64,000 nt of DNA, taken from NCBI GenBank assembly GCA_013396655.1, contig WBMV01008221.1, positions 929,905 to 993,904 of the forward strand. Direction: 5' to 3'. The notes under the pieces are model-generated. The model saw only the letters and a program-made list of their open reading frames with translations, did no database searches and had not been told where the DNA came from. Of the stretch, positions 53,829-64,000 are shown piece after piece. The first letter of the stretch is position 1. Every line of letters starts with the position of its first letter. Position numbers and translations under genes: made by a program. Origin of the DNA: Campylorhamphus procurvoides (lineage: Eukaryota > Chordata > Aves > Passeriformes > Dendrocolaptidae).

Positions 53829-54110
53829 GCCCCACACGGAGTCGGAGCGCCTGGAGAGCGCCGGGGTGCTGCCGCTCGCTGATGAGCTCCGTCTGCTTGT
53901 GTTCCCAGCGGGCCGACGGTGCCAGCTGGGGGAAATTAAGCTGTGCTGGGGAAGGGGATTGCTGCTGCCCCCGCTGGGCTCGCTCAGGGAGGGCTGCCCT
54001 CCCCAGGGAGCAGCGGAGACACAGCCTGGCTGGAGCGGGACCTTCACCTTGGCCACGGCCCCAAGGACAGGTGTAGGGCTGATGGGGGGGATCGTGCAAC
54101 GACAGAAACC

Positions 54111-56109
54111 TGTGCTGGCAGGAAACCAGGGGAAGCCCAAATGGGAGGAATTAAAGACAAAAAAAAAATAAAAATGGAAGAGATGTTTCTATTTACTCAT
54201 CAGGCAGAGAAAGCAAGCCAGGGCGCAAATATCTGCAAATAAACTTTTGTCAGGAGCCAGAAATTTTTGCACCTATGCAAAGCTGGCAATGTGCTTCTCG
54301 CTCACCACTTTAATTTTTTTTTTTTTGGACTCCAAAATAGGTCTGCCTTACTCCCCACAGAGGGCACAAGTTACATCAAAATATTTGTTTTCACTGTGGT
54401 TTTCATATGCTTTGTCTTCTCAGGTATTACAAGGGCCTTAGTCAGTAATTAGAAGAAATTAATAAAGATCTGTATAAATATTGTTCTAAATAATTGCTTA
54501 GTAAATCACTATATATTTATGTTATAGTAAATAAATGAAATTTTCCATCAAAATTTGATGACAAAGCAGTAAAACTATTATATGGGAGAAGGAGACAGAC
54601 AGACAGCCTTTTGGGGAGACAAAAGCTAAAGCTTTCTTAACATAGAAAACGTTCCATGAATAGGGTTAAATACTTAATGGTTGCTAGCAAAAGATAAGAC
54701 AAATATTCTTTGTTAATATTTATAGAATCCCATCAGGAACTCTTTTGTCCTAGCATTGTTTCCAAAATTCAATCCCCTAGTTATATCCATCATTTTTCAT
54801 GTGATTAAAGGAATCTAAATTTGCTGCCTTGTCTTCTAAAAGAGTAAAAAGTTAGATCTGTATTATTAAAGCCTCTTGGTTAGAGCAGCAAATGTAATAT
54901 TGATAGTCTATGGTATATAAGTCTAAAAAACCGACTGATCACACATACTCATGACATATAAAATGCATTCATAGTATTCACGACGTTATTGCTAAGAAGC
55001 TGGGATCCAGCTAAAGAAAGAGACAATTATGTCCTTCCAAAAAGAGACAAATAAAATATTTCATACTGATAAAAGGCAAGAAATAAAAGACTAGAACTAC
55101 AAGGGTAAAAAAGGCTTTGATGATATGGAAGTGATTCAACTGCACTTTCTGGGGCAGGAGACCTGCCCTGGGAGTGAACCTTTCTCCCTGCCCTGCACTC
55201 AACTGGGGACTCACAGGGAATAGCTGGAGGCAGCCTTGGGCATCACAGGTGGCCTGGCAAAATCAGAAACATGGTCATGGTGCAGGTGGAAACTGCTGCA
55301 TGACAACCAGCCATGAAACTTCCTTGGTAGCCATCAAACGGGCTGGATGCCTAATGGTGGGCGTGGGGGATCTGTGTTGAACTGAGTAAAGATAAGGCCA
55401 GGCACACATGGGGAGGGTGGGCACTGCACTCCTCAGGCACCTCCAGGGAGGGCTCACCTGGCTGCACCTGCAGTCACAGCATCATCCCCCAGAGGGGCAC
55501 ACCCTAGATGTGCAGCCAGCCAGCACTGTGGGGTGGGTGGGTCTCCTTTCCCCTGCCTGTAAAATGGGAACACTGATAGCTGCTGTTATTTTTCATGATA
55601 AGAATATGCATTTTATAAATAGAGGGATGTGCAAAACAAATGTATATATATGTGTACACATCTAGTCACCAAAGGTATATCTCCATCTACAGCAGACTGG
55701 GCATTCATCAGTACTGTTAACTAACATCAGGACTAGAACCAAAGTGAGCACAGCCCTGTCACAGAGCAAGCAGCTGCCCAGCCAGGTGTCTGCTGCTCTG
55801 CTGAGCCCAGTGCCTTGCACAGCCCCTCCACGGAGAGCATCCAGCACCTCCAGCCTGGGCTGGGGCACCTGACCACTCTGGGGATCTTTATGCCAGAAAA
55901 GGAGACCAAAATCTATGCTTATTCTTTCACCTTTAGAAAACTGAGACTCAGTGCTGAATTTTTCTCAGCCTACTAAAAAGATTTCTATTTTTTATAAAAC
56001 AGGCAAAAGCCAAGTCCTTATTGATCCAATTCTTTTTCTTTACCCAGAACTTCTTAACAGCTTTAGAAAAATAGATAATTATTGCAGTTAATTTCAGCAA
56101 AACAGTTCA
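54111..56109. other. Noncoding DNA, nothing recognised
   Basis: AT-rich from 54110 to 55130, then GC-richer from 55140 to 55870 with short overlapping frames on both strands. A run of A lies near 54160 and a run of T near 54310. No gene, transposon or RNA gene was recognised. Confidence 0.65.
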
Positions 56110-56560
56110 AACTCATCAGGGCTGCACAAGTATAATTTACTACTCCTTCTGACTTATTGTTTTGACTAGATGTAGATTGATGATTAAAGTGATAAACAGT
56201 AACATTTTTATAAAATGGCTGACTCTGCCAATGGCAACTGAATAAGAAACATGCTGAAATAGCTGTGCTGTTATTGTGATTGTACTCAAGGCTGTCAACA
56301 AAGAATATAAGTATTTGACAAGGTGTTATCTAATTGTATTTTTAAAAGCCACGATACATACATCTTTTAATGTGTCACTTTAAGCTGCAAGAGAATTTCT
56401 TTTATTAAAAAGTACAAAGGAAAAATGAATGCCTTGCATTTTCTTGTTTCTTTTTCCCAAGCTCTGCCCTTTTGCCGTCATTCGACAGAATATATTTGCT
56501 CTTTAGTCAAATTGGCTTTTATTTAAATAGTAGCCCAAAATAGCACAGCAACATTAGGTG
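56110..56560. other. AT-rich conserved-element-like stretch
   Basis: 450 bp of complex, non-repetitive AT-rich sequence, dense in stops in all frames and so noncoding. It carries TTGATGATTAAAGTGATAA-type homeodomain text near 56177-56195 and TGGCTGACTCTGCCAATGGC near 56216-56235. It has no long homopolymers, unlike its neighbours. The texture suggests a conserved noncoding element, but no alignment is available. Confidence 0.25.
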
Positions 56561-56715
56561 TATAAGAAGAAAGAACAGTGTGTCCCACAGACAATTTTTA
56601 TCTCAGCCCTGGTGGGAATTAACTGATCGAAACAGAAGGCTAAGAATAAAATCCTTTTGACGCTTGGAGTTAGTGAAACAGCATTTTGGAGAAAGAAAAA
56701 GGTTTGGGGTTTTGC

Positions 56716-56732
56716 TTTTTTTTTTTTTTTTT
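56716..56732. repeat. Poly-T run, 17 bp
   Basis: An uninterrupted run of about 17 T. No associated retroposon was recognised. Confidence 0.8.
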
Positions 56733-57005
56733 AAGAAGGATCACCAGGAAAAGTATCTTAACATACTGCCTTTGGAGCTACCTGTAGTCCTTTTGTGGTT
56801 CGTGCTACACACAAGCATCTTTACATCCAAAATGCAGTTTTCCTCAGAAAGCCCCTCTGAGCTGAGTGGACGCTCCTCCTCCAGACCATCTCAGCCCACT
56901 GCCCCATTCTCTGCTTGTAAGGGAAAACCTGGGGACCTCAAGCAAAGAAGGGGTTTGGTCACATTAGAAGAAAGCTGGAACCTCTGGGAAACTCAAGGAG
57001 CAAGG

Positions 57006-57019
57006 CCAGGAGGGGGCAC
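57006..57019 (+). promoter_or_regulatory. CTCF-like motif, plus strand
   Basis: CCAGGAGGGGGCAC matches 13 of 14 positions of the core CCASYAGRKGGCRS, missing only the pyrimidine at position 5. It lies in a modestly GC-rich patch without notable CpG retention. It is about 3 kb from the CpG island and points away from it. Binding is not shown, and one such match per window is expected by chance. Confidence 0.35.
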
Positions 57020-60000
57020 TGGTGTAAGGGCTCTGCTGCTCCCCTGCAGAGAGAAACGGCTGGCCAGGAAGGAGGGAGTTAAAATGGACCACGGAAGGAA
57101 TTAAATAAAGATGCTACAAAAAAAGGGGGAACTCCTACTTATGTGTTCTTGCCTCATAGTATGACAATAGTATTGTGAAATGCTGCAAGGCCTGAAGAGA
57201 GGCAGAGAATTAACTATTTGGAAACCCTCTTAGTAGGAGTCCAAAATGTGGGGAGGACTGATGGTGCCTCTGAGCATCTCCCTGGGCTTGGGAGAGGCAT
57301 AGCATCAGAACTCTTTCCTTTTTAGCTAACACAGTCAAGGATGTGGGCTCTTGTGAACTGGGAAGTCTCAATGGACTTGCAACAACATCACTCCAAGAGA
57401 GTTCTCCATTGGCCATCAGCTTGAGAAGGCAAATACCCCAGTCAGAGCCCTTATCTTCACCACAAGACAGAAACAGACTCCAGCTTTCCATTAGCATTTG
57501 CCTAAGTGTTGACCGTATGTGAAGAAGGGGAAATTTTGCAACAAGCAGGATGGCAGGAGTATGGCACTTGCCCAAAAACACAGTGTTTTAGGTAAATAGT
57601 TGAGGGTCAGGTAGAGCAGCATGCTAATGCAAAATGCAGGCTCCTGCACTGCACTGAGATCTACCAATGTCATTTGCACACCGATCTCAGCAGCACCACA
57701 GAAATATAGAGGTCAGCTCAGTCTATTATGGGACAGCAACTTCTAATTTTTAATCCCAGTAGTATTTTAAGCACGGGATAGAAGTTAAAGGAAGAAAATC
57801 TCTATAATGAAAGACACGGAGAGGTATCATCTGACCTGATTCTGCAAGGTGAGGTGCTTCATCACCATCCCAGCCTGAGCGCCATGTGTTTGCCTTTGAA
57901 GCCATATTTACCAAAAATGGGGAAAGGTCAGAGCCTCACTGTCAGAGGCTGTGAACATCTTTGCTACCATCTGATGGCCCGGGTTCACACCACCTGTACA
58001 GATCACACCTTAGAGTCTGCCTCACTATCACATTGTTGGGGTTTTTCTTCAGAGGGAACTGGTTGAATACTCTAAAGATAATGACTGAGTGGCTTTCAGG
58101 TTTTGTGTTTAAAGATGTAGAATAAGAGAGACAAATGCTGGAAAATCCTGCACATTCTTCTGCATACAATCAGGAAGCTTCAGGTCATAGGTCCATGGCA
58201 GCCATAGAAAAAAACTAAACACAATTACTGAAAAAAATAGCTTATTGTTAGTATAGGGTCTCCTTTATGAGTGGGGATCACAACTATAAGAAATCTCTCT
58301 AGCCATTTTAAGAGTCAGAAAATTTCCAATTCAGATTCCTGGCCCTTACGTAAAATGAACCAGGAGCAAAAAACCCAACCCGGTCTTTGAGAGCACTGCC
58401 AGCAGTTTGGGAGCTGGGGCTTGTTGCTGAGTGCCCAGACACAGCAGCTGAATTTGGGTGCTCTGAAACAACCTGTGGCAGTCCTTTCCCTCTCTTACCC
58501 ACACACAAAGAGACGAAAAGAGAACACATTCATGCACCTCTAAGTGACCAGCGATGCACCTGCCCCTGGAAAGGGCACATCATATAAGTATCCACAGCAG
58601 CTGTGCAGCCATGATCCACCACATGTACACATAGTTACAGAAAATAAAAACCAGATAAATCAATGTAAAAGAAAAATATATGAAGAATAAACTGTGTTTT
58701 TACTTCTTCAACTGTAATTGTTGGAAGTGATGTAGTACTAGGTACTATATGGGCCTAGGTCCATTTTTCCCACCTGGGTTCTCAAGCATGTTCATAAAGA
58801 GGAAAAAACTATTCCTTGTGAGATTTTAATTTTTAATAACATTTTGGCTTTAGTTCTCTTTCAGGAGCTGCTATGCCCTTTAGTAGCTAGATCCAAATAA
58901 ATTATATTACTACAAAAGGTTTTACCACCCTTTATATGTGCTAGAAGTATAAGAAGTTACCTGAAGGCAAAGATAAAAGGTAATATAATTAGTTAACTTA
59001 ATCTGAAGCAGAACATCTGACTCATTTGGGGTGCAGTCCCAGGGAAAGATCCTAATAAGTGACTGTAGAGAAAGAGTTTTATATTCAAATGTGCAAAATT
59101 GTGAAGGAATCTACATACTTGGAGACCCAAAATTATTTTTATCATCTTTTTATCATCTTTTGTTTGTCCTTTTTTATTTTTTTCAATGAATAACTGTAAT
59201 TCAAAGGTGCTACATTTGGGGTTGATTTTGATTTACGAGATGTAGCCAACATTTTGTGAACCTTGTGAGAATTTCAAAACTTCCTTGACTTTATCTGTAT
59301 TTCAGAGTGAATCCTGTGAATCTGGAGCTCCTTTGGAAAAGAAGAAGAAAAAGACAGTCACAGGCTCCTGCATTAATTATGATCTTTTTAGTTATTTAGA
59401 TAGATTTAGGAAAAATAAAGTCAACACACTGTAAATAAATTCTAAAATCCCTAGCTTTGTGGTTTCTCAAACTGAGTCTCAGTGGAAGAACTTCAAAAGC
59501 CACATAATTTCTATTACAAAAGCAGTAAAACAAAGATTTGGGCTGCCTATTGGAATCTTTCAATCACTATATGACAATGCTACTGATATCTGAAAAGAGA
59601 AAAAAAACTTGTTTCCAAGAGTTCAATAGGGAGGGGGCTTTTTGGAGGGGATTTCAGTGTACAAAGACCTGGCCAGTATCAGAGCAGTGTAACAGCTTCA
59701 AAACCTTCCTCACTACAGGGGTGAGGATGAGGAGCAATGGCTAAGGAATCATGGCCTCATCTTATGGGCAAGCAATTCCAGTGTCGTGCAGACAATTAAT
59801 AAGCAGTCAGCATAGTCTGCAACTGGTGATTATATGAAAAAGGGGATTGCTTTCACATTATTTCTCAGGGCCTGGTAAAATATGCTGGAGTTTTTTAGCC
59901 AATTGCTCATTATCACACTGATTTCCTGAGACCTTATTTTAACTAAGACACTGTTAAGGTACTGACTTTGTTATACCCTCTGTACACATTTTTTATTGAA

Positions 60001-60919
60001 GTCAGGAGGATTAGATACAAAATATGATCTGGCATTCTGTGATGAGAATATTCTTTCATTAGAAAGGATTCCTTTATTTTTAATATCTGAGCAGCTAGCA
60101 ACAGTGAGATAGGGCTGTTCTTTCCAAGTATCTACTCATCCAAGGGCTCCCACACAACAAATCTACAATCACACAACAAAATTTAGGACTTTTGTGTTCT
60201 CATCCAGAAAATACTGGAGGGAAGGAGATGATGTGCATTTGCACAGCAGTGGAACCCTGAGAACTGAGGCTGCTTTAAGATGCAGAACACCTGTATGGCT
60301 GCTGGTCCTGCTCCTGCCCTTGGGATAGTACATCCCACCAAAACAGGCAATAGTACCATGGGGGAAAGGAGGATAGCAGGGAAATGCAACTCTGCAGTCA
60401 TCCTAGGGATCCTGCTGCTTCTCTGCTCAGGTCACATTGTTTAAAATAGTCCCTGTGATGAGCAGTGGTGTCCCCAGGTCAGTGATAACCCCTAACACTG
60501 AACTCGTAACATGGTAAAAAGAAAAGACAGAGCTGAAGATGTTCTGCCTGACCTCGTGAGAACCAGGTTAGGCAGCAACCACAGTTACAGTCTGAAGTCC
60601 TGTGAAGGTTTGCTCCTCCCATTTTGGCGGAAAAGCATCACAGTTTGATGAGGCACAACATTCTCAGCACGATCACCTTAGTAGCAGGAATATGGATTCC
60701 CAGCCTGAATTTACCCACACACAAACAGATTTTGTGACCAGAGAGACTACTAAGCTGACCAGTCACTGCAGAAGATCTAGCACAGAGCAGCCACACAACT
60801 GGAGTGAAAGCAAAGTTGTTGTGCAGGGATCTACTCTGAACAGGTACTCCCAGGGGCACCAGGACTCATAAATAAAAAATAATAGAAATAATTTTTAAAA
60901 TTGTTACTAAAGTGTCATT

Positions 60920-60972
60920 CCTCCAAGGGTATAATGCAGCAGGGTATAATTATACCCTCCAAGGGTATAATG
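60920..60972. repeat. 17-bp direct repeat flanking a 16-bp palindrome
   Basis: CCTCCAAGGGTATAATG occurs exactly at 60920-60936 and again at 60956-60972. Between and overlapping them is the perfect palindrome GGGTATAATTATACCC at 60942-60957. The GGGTATAAT core therefore occurs three times forward and once inverted within 53 bp. A small tandem duplication with template switching would explain it. Confidence 0.9.
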
Positions 60973-61905
60973 TCATCTCTTAGGATGACATTGCCGTGCT
61001 TTGCTTACGTCTTCCCGAGATGTATTAGAAGGGATGAGGACCATATTGTAGGATAACCACCATATGCCATTCACCCTTTGTTCTGGCTTTTTTTTTTTCC
61101 TTTTCTTTTTTTGTTAGGCTTGTTACAACTTTCTCTTGGAAGAGTGCCAATGCCAGAAGTATATACATTATCCCTTCTTTTGGCTTCTAGAGATCTGAGA
61201 TAATCTCTTCATATACAGTACAGGAAGAAGTGTCCAGTTGGATAATACACAGTCACACTTCTGCTACTCAGCCTTGGGAGTATCTAATAACCCTTAATCC
61301 AGAGTGGATTTTTTTTTTTAATAAGTCAAAAGTATTAGGACTGATAACTCAAACCTTTAGGACAATTCCCCTATTTCCATATTCATATCAGGGCTCTTCA
61401 GGTGAGAGAAGAGTTCTTATTTTGCATATATTAGTGCTGATGGTGGGTTGATTTCCTTTTTTTTAGGAATGTTTTTTTCCTGTTGCTTTGGTAGCCTCAA
61501 TATTTTCCTTTTATTACCAGCATATTTCTGATTTATTGCAATGTGGGGCCAGCAAATAAGATTGTCAAAATGAGTATGCGCTTGTTATAACCCACTCAAA
61601 AAAAAAATAAAAAGGATTTTAAAAGAAAACAAATACAAGTCAGTTTTAATTTTGACACTGATTGATGTTGATATTTTTGACCAGTTTTATGTTGCACAGA
61701 TTTTGAACAATATCCTCCTCTGATCTTCAGTGCTGTAGTTATAAATACTTGATAGCATTTTCATAAAAGGATCTTTTTACAATATGCTTAATGAGAGCTT
61801 CTGCTGCAGATATGCAAGTAAAAAGAAACCCAGCCTAATATGGTGATAGTCAGATACTCAATAAGTGGCATGTGTTCTCAAAAACCTCTGACAAAAAACT
61901 TTCAA

Positions 61906-62290
61906 TTATTATACCTGTGCCTTTTACCGTCACTTTACTGTATCAATTATTCATGCAACATCTAACTGAAAAATGTTATATTTAGCAATCATTTTAAAAT
62001 TCTCTAAACAGTGGCATGACAGCTGATATGACCACAAAATGGTCATTCATCACCTGTCTGAAATGATGAACCTGTCACAAACTGGGAAGAAAAAAGTTGT
62101 TTTTTCACTCTTGGCTGAAAAAACCTTAAACCACAAAGTTATTTGTGATTATTAAACATTTGCTTTCCATTTCCACAGCCAGTTAGGGTTCACAAACATG
62201 CAAATCCATTATGGAATGGTACATAAAGTGTGACCGATTCTTGTACAGTCAATTAGTGAGTGAAGTCTGAATCTGATGTTTATCTGCATC
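61906..62290. other. AT-rich conserved-element-like stretch with hairpin
   Basis: Non-repetitive AT-rich sequence with few CpG and stops in all frames. ACCTGTC occurs twice (62053-62059 and 62070-62076), and an imperfect hairpin lies at 62041-62072. Its complexity and lack of simple repeats resemble a conserved noncoding element. This is inference only. Confidence 0.25.
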
Positions 62291-63336
62291 TTTAGTACTG
62301 ACATCAGTAAAGGTGGCATTAATAAAGGATGGGGTTTAACTTCTTGGGAGCAACTGGTTCAACAAATTGTACTTTTGCTGGTTACGGGTTCACACAAAGC
62401 ACGCAGCAGCCACTTTCCTGTTTGTAATAAAAATCTAATGACTATATATGGAAGAATATACGCATGTGACAGAAACTAAAGTTAACACTAAAAATCACAA
62501 TTTTAGGGCTTTGTTTCTATTCATGAAGCTTGTTATTAATGTAGGGCTTTTTAAAAAAACACTGTGTGGTCTCTTTGTTTGTACTAAGGCACACATTAAA
62601 TATGGACATATTATTCCTCTCAACACAATGCTATTTTTATTTTACACGAATTACTTCAGTGACTTCCATATAGAAATTATCTCACACATCTGTATTCTGA
62701 TTATGATTTTAGTACAAGGGTCATGAATAATAAAATTGCTAAATATGCTTATTGCCATCTATAAATAAAGGTTATCATACGCGAGGTTTTGTTTTTGGAG
62801 TGGTGGAACAAGTAGGGTTAGTTGCAAAACAATACTGCTTTAATTTTACTATGAAAATAAATACTTAAATTTATAAATATTCAAATTCTTTCCAAGGTGC
62901 AGTGAGCCTAAATTAATACTTGCAAAATGAATGCAACAGTACAACTGCAGAAGTTCACATTATCTCAGAAAGTTCACAGATCTGTTAGCAATGCATCTAT
63001 AAATGTTAGAGTCCTCTTTCAACATGGATCCCATCATACCCCATGGTAAAAATCCAGATTAGGTCTGAGGGGGATAGAAAAGCAATTCTTTGTAATGACT
63101 ATGAAAATGAGAAATGTTCTTCAGCTAATTGCAATTTTTTACAATTGGTATTTATCCACAGCTGTAGTTGGGAGGGCTCCCTGTTTTTCAGCTGATGTTG
63201 CCCTGCTGCAGCAGGATCAGACACACACACTGCCTGGCTGTGACCAAATGTGCCTAAAACAGGACTTCCCTTGAGCTTGTGGGTGCTGTGGGATGGACAC
63301 ACAGCAAAAGTGTTATAGCAAGGGGCAGGAAGACTG
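62291..63336. other. Noncoding DNA, nothing recognised
   Basis: AT-rich unique sequence. GC rises from about 63160 towards the CR1 fragment, and a few tens of bases of older CR1 sequence may lie there unrecognised. No gene is supported. Confidence 0.6.
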
Positions 63337-63475
63337 TTGGAGACATTCAAACCCACCTCAGCACATTCCTGTGTAAGCTGTTCTGGGGACTCTGCCTTGG
63401 CAGCAGGGTTGGAATGTGTGATCTCCAGAGGTCTCTTCCAACTCTGACTATGCTGTGATACCTTCATTCTGTGTC
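63337..63475 (+). mobile_element. CR1 LINE 3'-end fragment (sense)
   Basis: A second CR1 remnant, on the plus strand. GGAGACATTCAAACCCACCT starts the recognisable part. It is followed by CTGCCTTGGCAGCAGGGTTGGA and ATCTCCAGAGGTCTCTTCCAACT, the conserved end of CR1 3' regions, and then a decayed tail with ATTCTGTG at 63467-63474. Only about 140 bp remains, so it is strongly 5'-truncated. It appears to belong to a different CR1 subfamily from the copy at 11 kb, whose end has GGTCTTTTCCAACC. It does not encode anything now. Confidence 0.88.
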
Positions 63476-64000
63476 TGGCCTCCCTAATCCAATCTCATGA
63501 CTTAGAAATAACATCCAGCCAATAGTCATTCCATGTTTCTTCCACAAATTTTAGGATTTAAGATTGAATGATCTGTACTTTGTGTGGCCTTCGAAGAGAT
63601 GATGCAAAAATAGTTTAACAGTTTAAAGTTGCTGTTGAGTTTTGTGAGTTTTAAAGGTGTTTTCTACAGACTCATTCTGACAAGCATGAATGGACAGGAG
63701 AGTAACTCCTCTGCTTTTTTTAAAATCTTTTCTAGAAAAGAACCCATACCCTTCTTTAAGCTGCTGTACAGGATCTTAGGGCACATGATCCTCACACATT
63801 GCTATTCACTGAGAATGTGTCCAGGGGCCTGGCTGAAGATCACCCTGAGCAGTGAGAGGAGCAGCATCCCCATCCCTGCAGCCTCTCCTGCTGGGAGAGA
63901 AACTTGCCCAGCAAGCATCTGTGTCCCTGGACACTCAGCTACAAGTGTGGATGCTAACTCTGCTGATGGTGAGGTTGCAGTGCAGTAATGAGAGGAACAA
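63476..64000. other. Noncoding DNA to window end
   Basis: Unique sequence, GC-richer from 63830. An open frame of 119 codons (63629-63988, plus) shows no domain I recognise and has neither splice context nor an obvious promoter. No gene is supported. The window ends in this stretch. Confidence 0.55.

Larger units (their letters stand above)
53600..54110. promoter_or_regulatory. CpG island, candidate promoter
   Basis: I count about 33 CpG in roughly 530 bp at about 65 percent GC (observed/expected near 0.6). The core at 53640-53930 is denser, near 0.8. This is the only stretch in the window meeting classical CpG-island limits. It is flanked on both sides by AT-rich DNA. It overlaps a 15-17 bp minisatellite. 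Open frames of 149-175 codons run through on both strands, as expected in stop-poor GC-rich DNA. On the minus strand a GTGAGT donor begins at 53694. I infer a possible unannotated promoter or first exon, perhaps of a lncRNA. The alternative is an intragenic or orphan CpG island. Confidence 0.7.
56561..61905. other. Noncoding DNA, nothing recognised
   Basis: Mixed AT-rich unique DNA with GC-richer parts at 56830-57080 and 57840-58020. The poly-T run at 56716, the CTCF-like motif at 57006 and the local repeat at 60920 are listed separately. Open frames up to 146 codons show no domain. No gene is supported. Confidence 0.65.

Noticed and set aside
53644..54171. 175-codon plus-strand open frame, and a 173-codon minus-strand frame over the same DNA
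   Set aside because: Both run through a CpG island and a minisatellite, overlap each other, and show no recognised domain. Long frames are expected in stop-poor GC-rich DNA.
63099..63467. 122-codon minus-strand open frame
   Set aside because: It is partly antisense to the sense CR1 fragment, and the remainder shows no domain.
1..64000. tRNA genes, endogenous retroviruses, SINEs, CRISPR arrays, bacterial-type operons
   Set aside because: No B-box of the GGTTCRANNCC type, no LTR pair or retroviral protein motif in the open frames, no SINE head, no spaced repeat array, and no operon-like gene packing.

Overview
The window looks like a gene-poor stretch of a sauropsid nuclear genome, most likely a bird. 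The main evidence is two fragments of CR1, the dominant LINE of birds and reptiles. One is an antisense 3' end at 11.05-11.44 kb and the other a sense 3' end at 63.34-63.48 kb. A much older CR1/L2-clade reverse-transcriptase fossil lies at 28.4-28.8 kb. Recognisable transposon sequence is only about 1.5 percent of the window, which fits a compact avian genome. I saw no endogenous retrovirus, SINE, tRNA, rRNA or mitochondrial insertion.

I could not support any protein-coding gene. The longest open frames (169-175 codons, in the 6.5 kb and 53.6-54.1 kb regions) lie in GC-rich or repetitive DNA, overlap other frames, and show no domain I recognise. The window is therefore intergenic or deep intronic. 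I cannot name the neighbouring genes or the chromosome.

Layout: 0-7.8 kb is plain AT-rich DNA. 7.8-8.2 kb is a small CpG-retaining patch ending in a CTCF-like motif. 11.0-11.4 kb is CR1. 12.66-12.92, 19.30-19.60, 26.10-26.40 and 40.08-40.48 kb are non-repetitive islands that keep many CpGs although their GC content is modest. These are the best candidates for regulatory elements. 28.4-28.8 kb is the LINE fossil, directly after a CAAC microsatellite. 45.40-45.57, 56.11-56.56 and 61.91-62.29 kb are AT-rich, CpG-poor stretches of balanced, non-repetitive composition that resemble conserved noncoding elements. 53.60-54.11 kb is the only real CpG island. It contains a degenerate 15-17 bp minisatellite and a consensus minus-strand splice donor, so it is the best candidate for an unannotated promoter, possibly of a lncRNA. 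The rest is unique sequence with scattered homopolymers and microsatellites.

All CpG counts and motif scores were made by eye from the sequence. Conservation, CTCF binding and transcription are inferences that need alignment or functional data.
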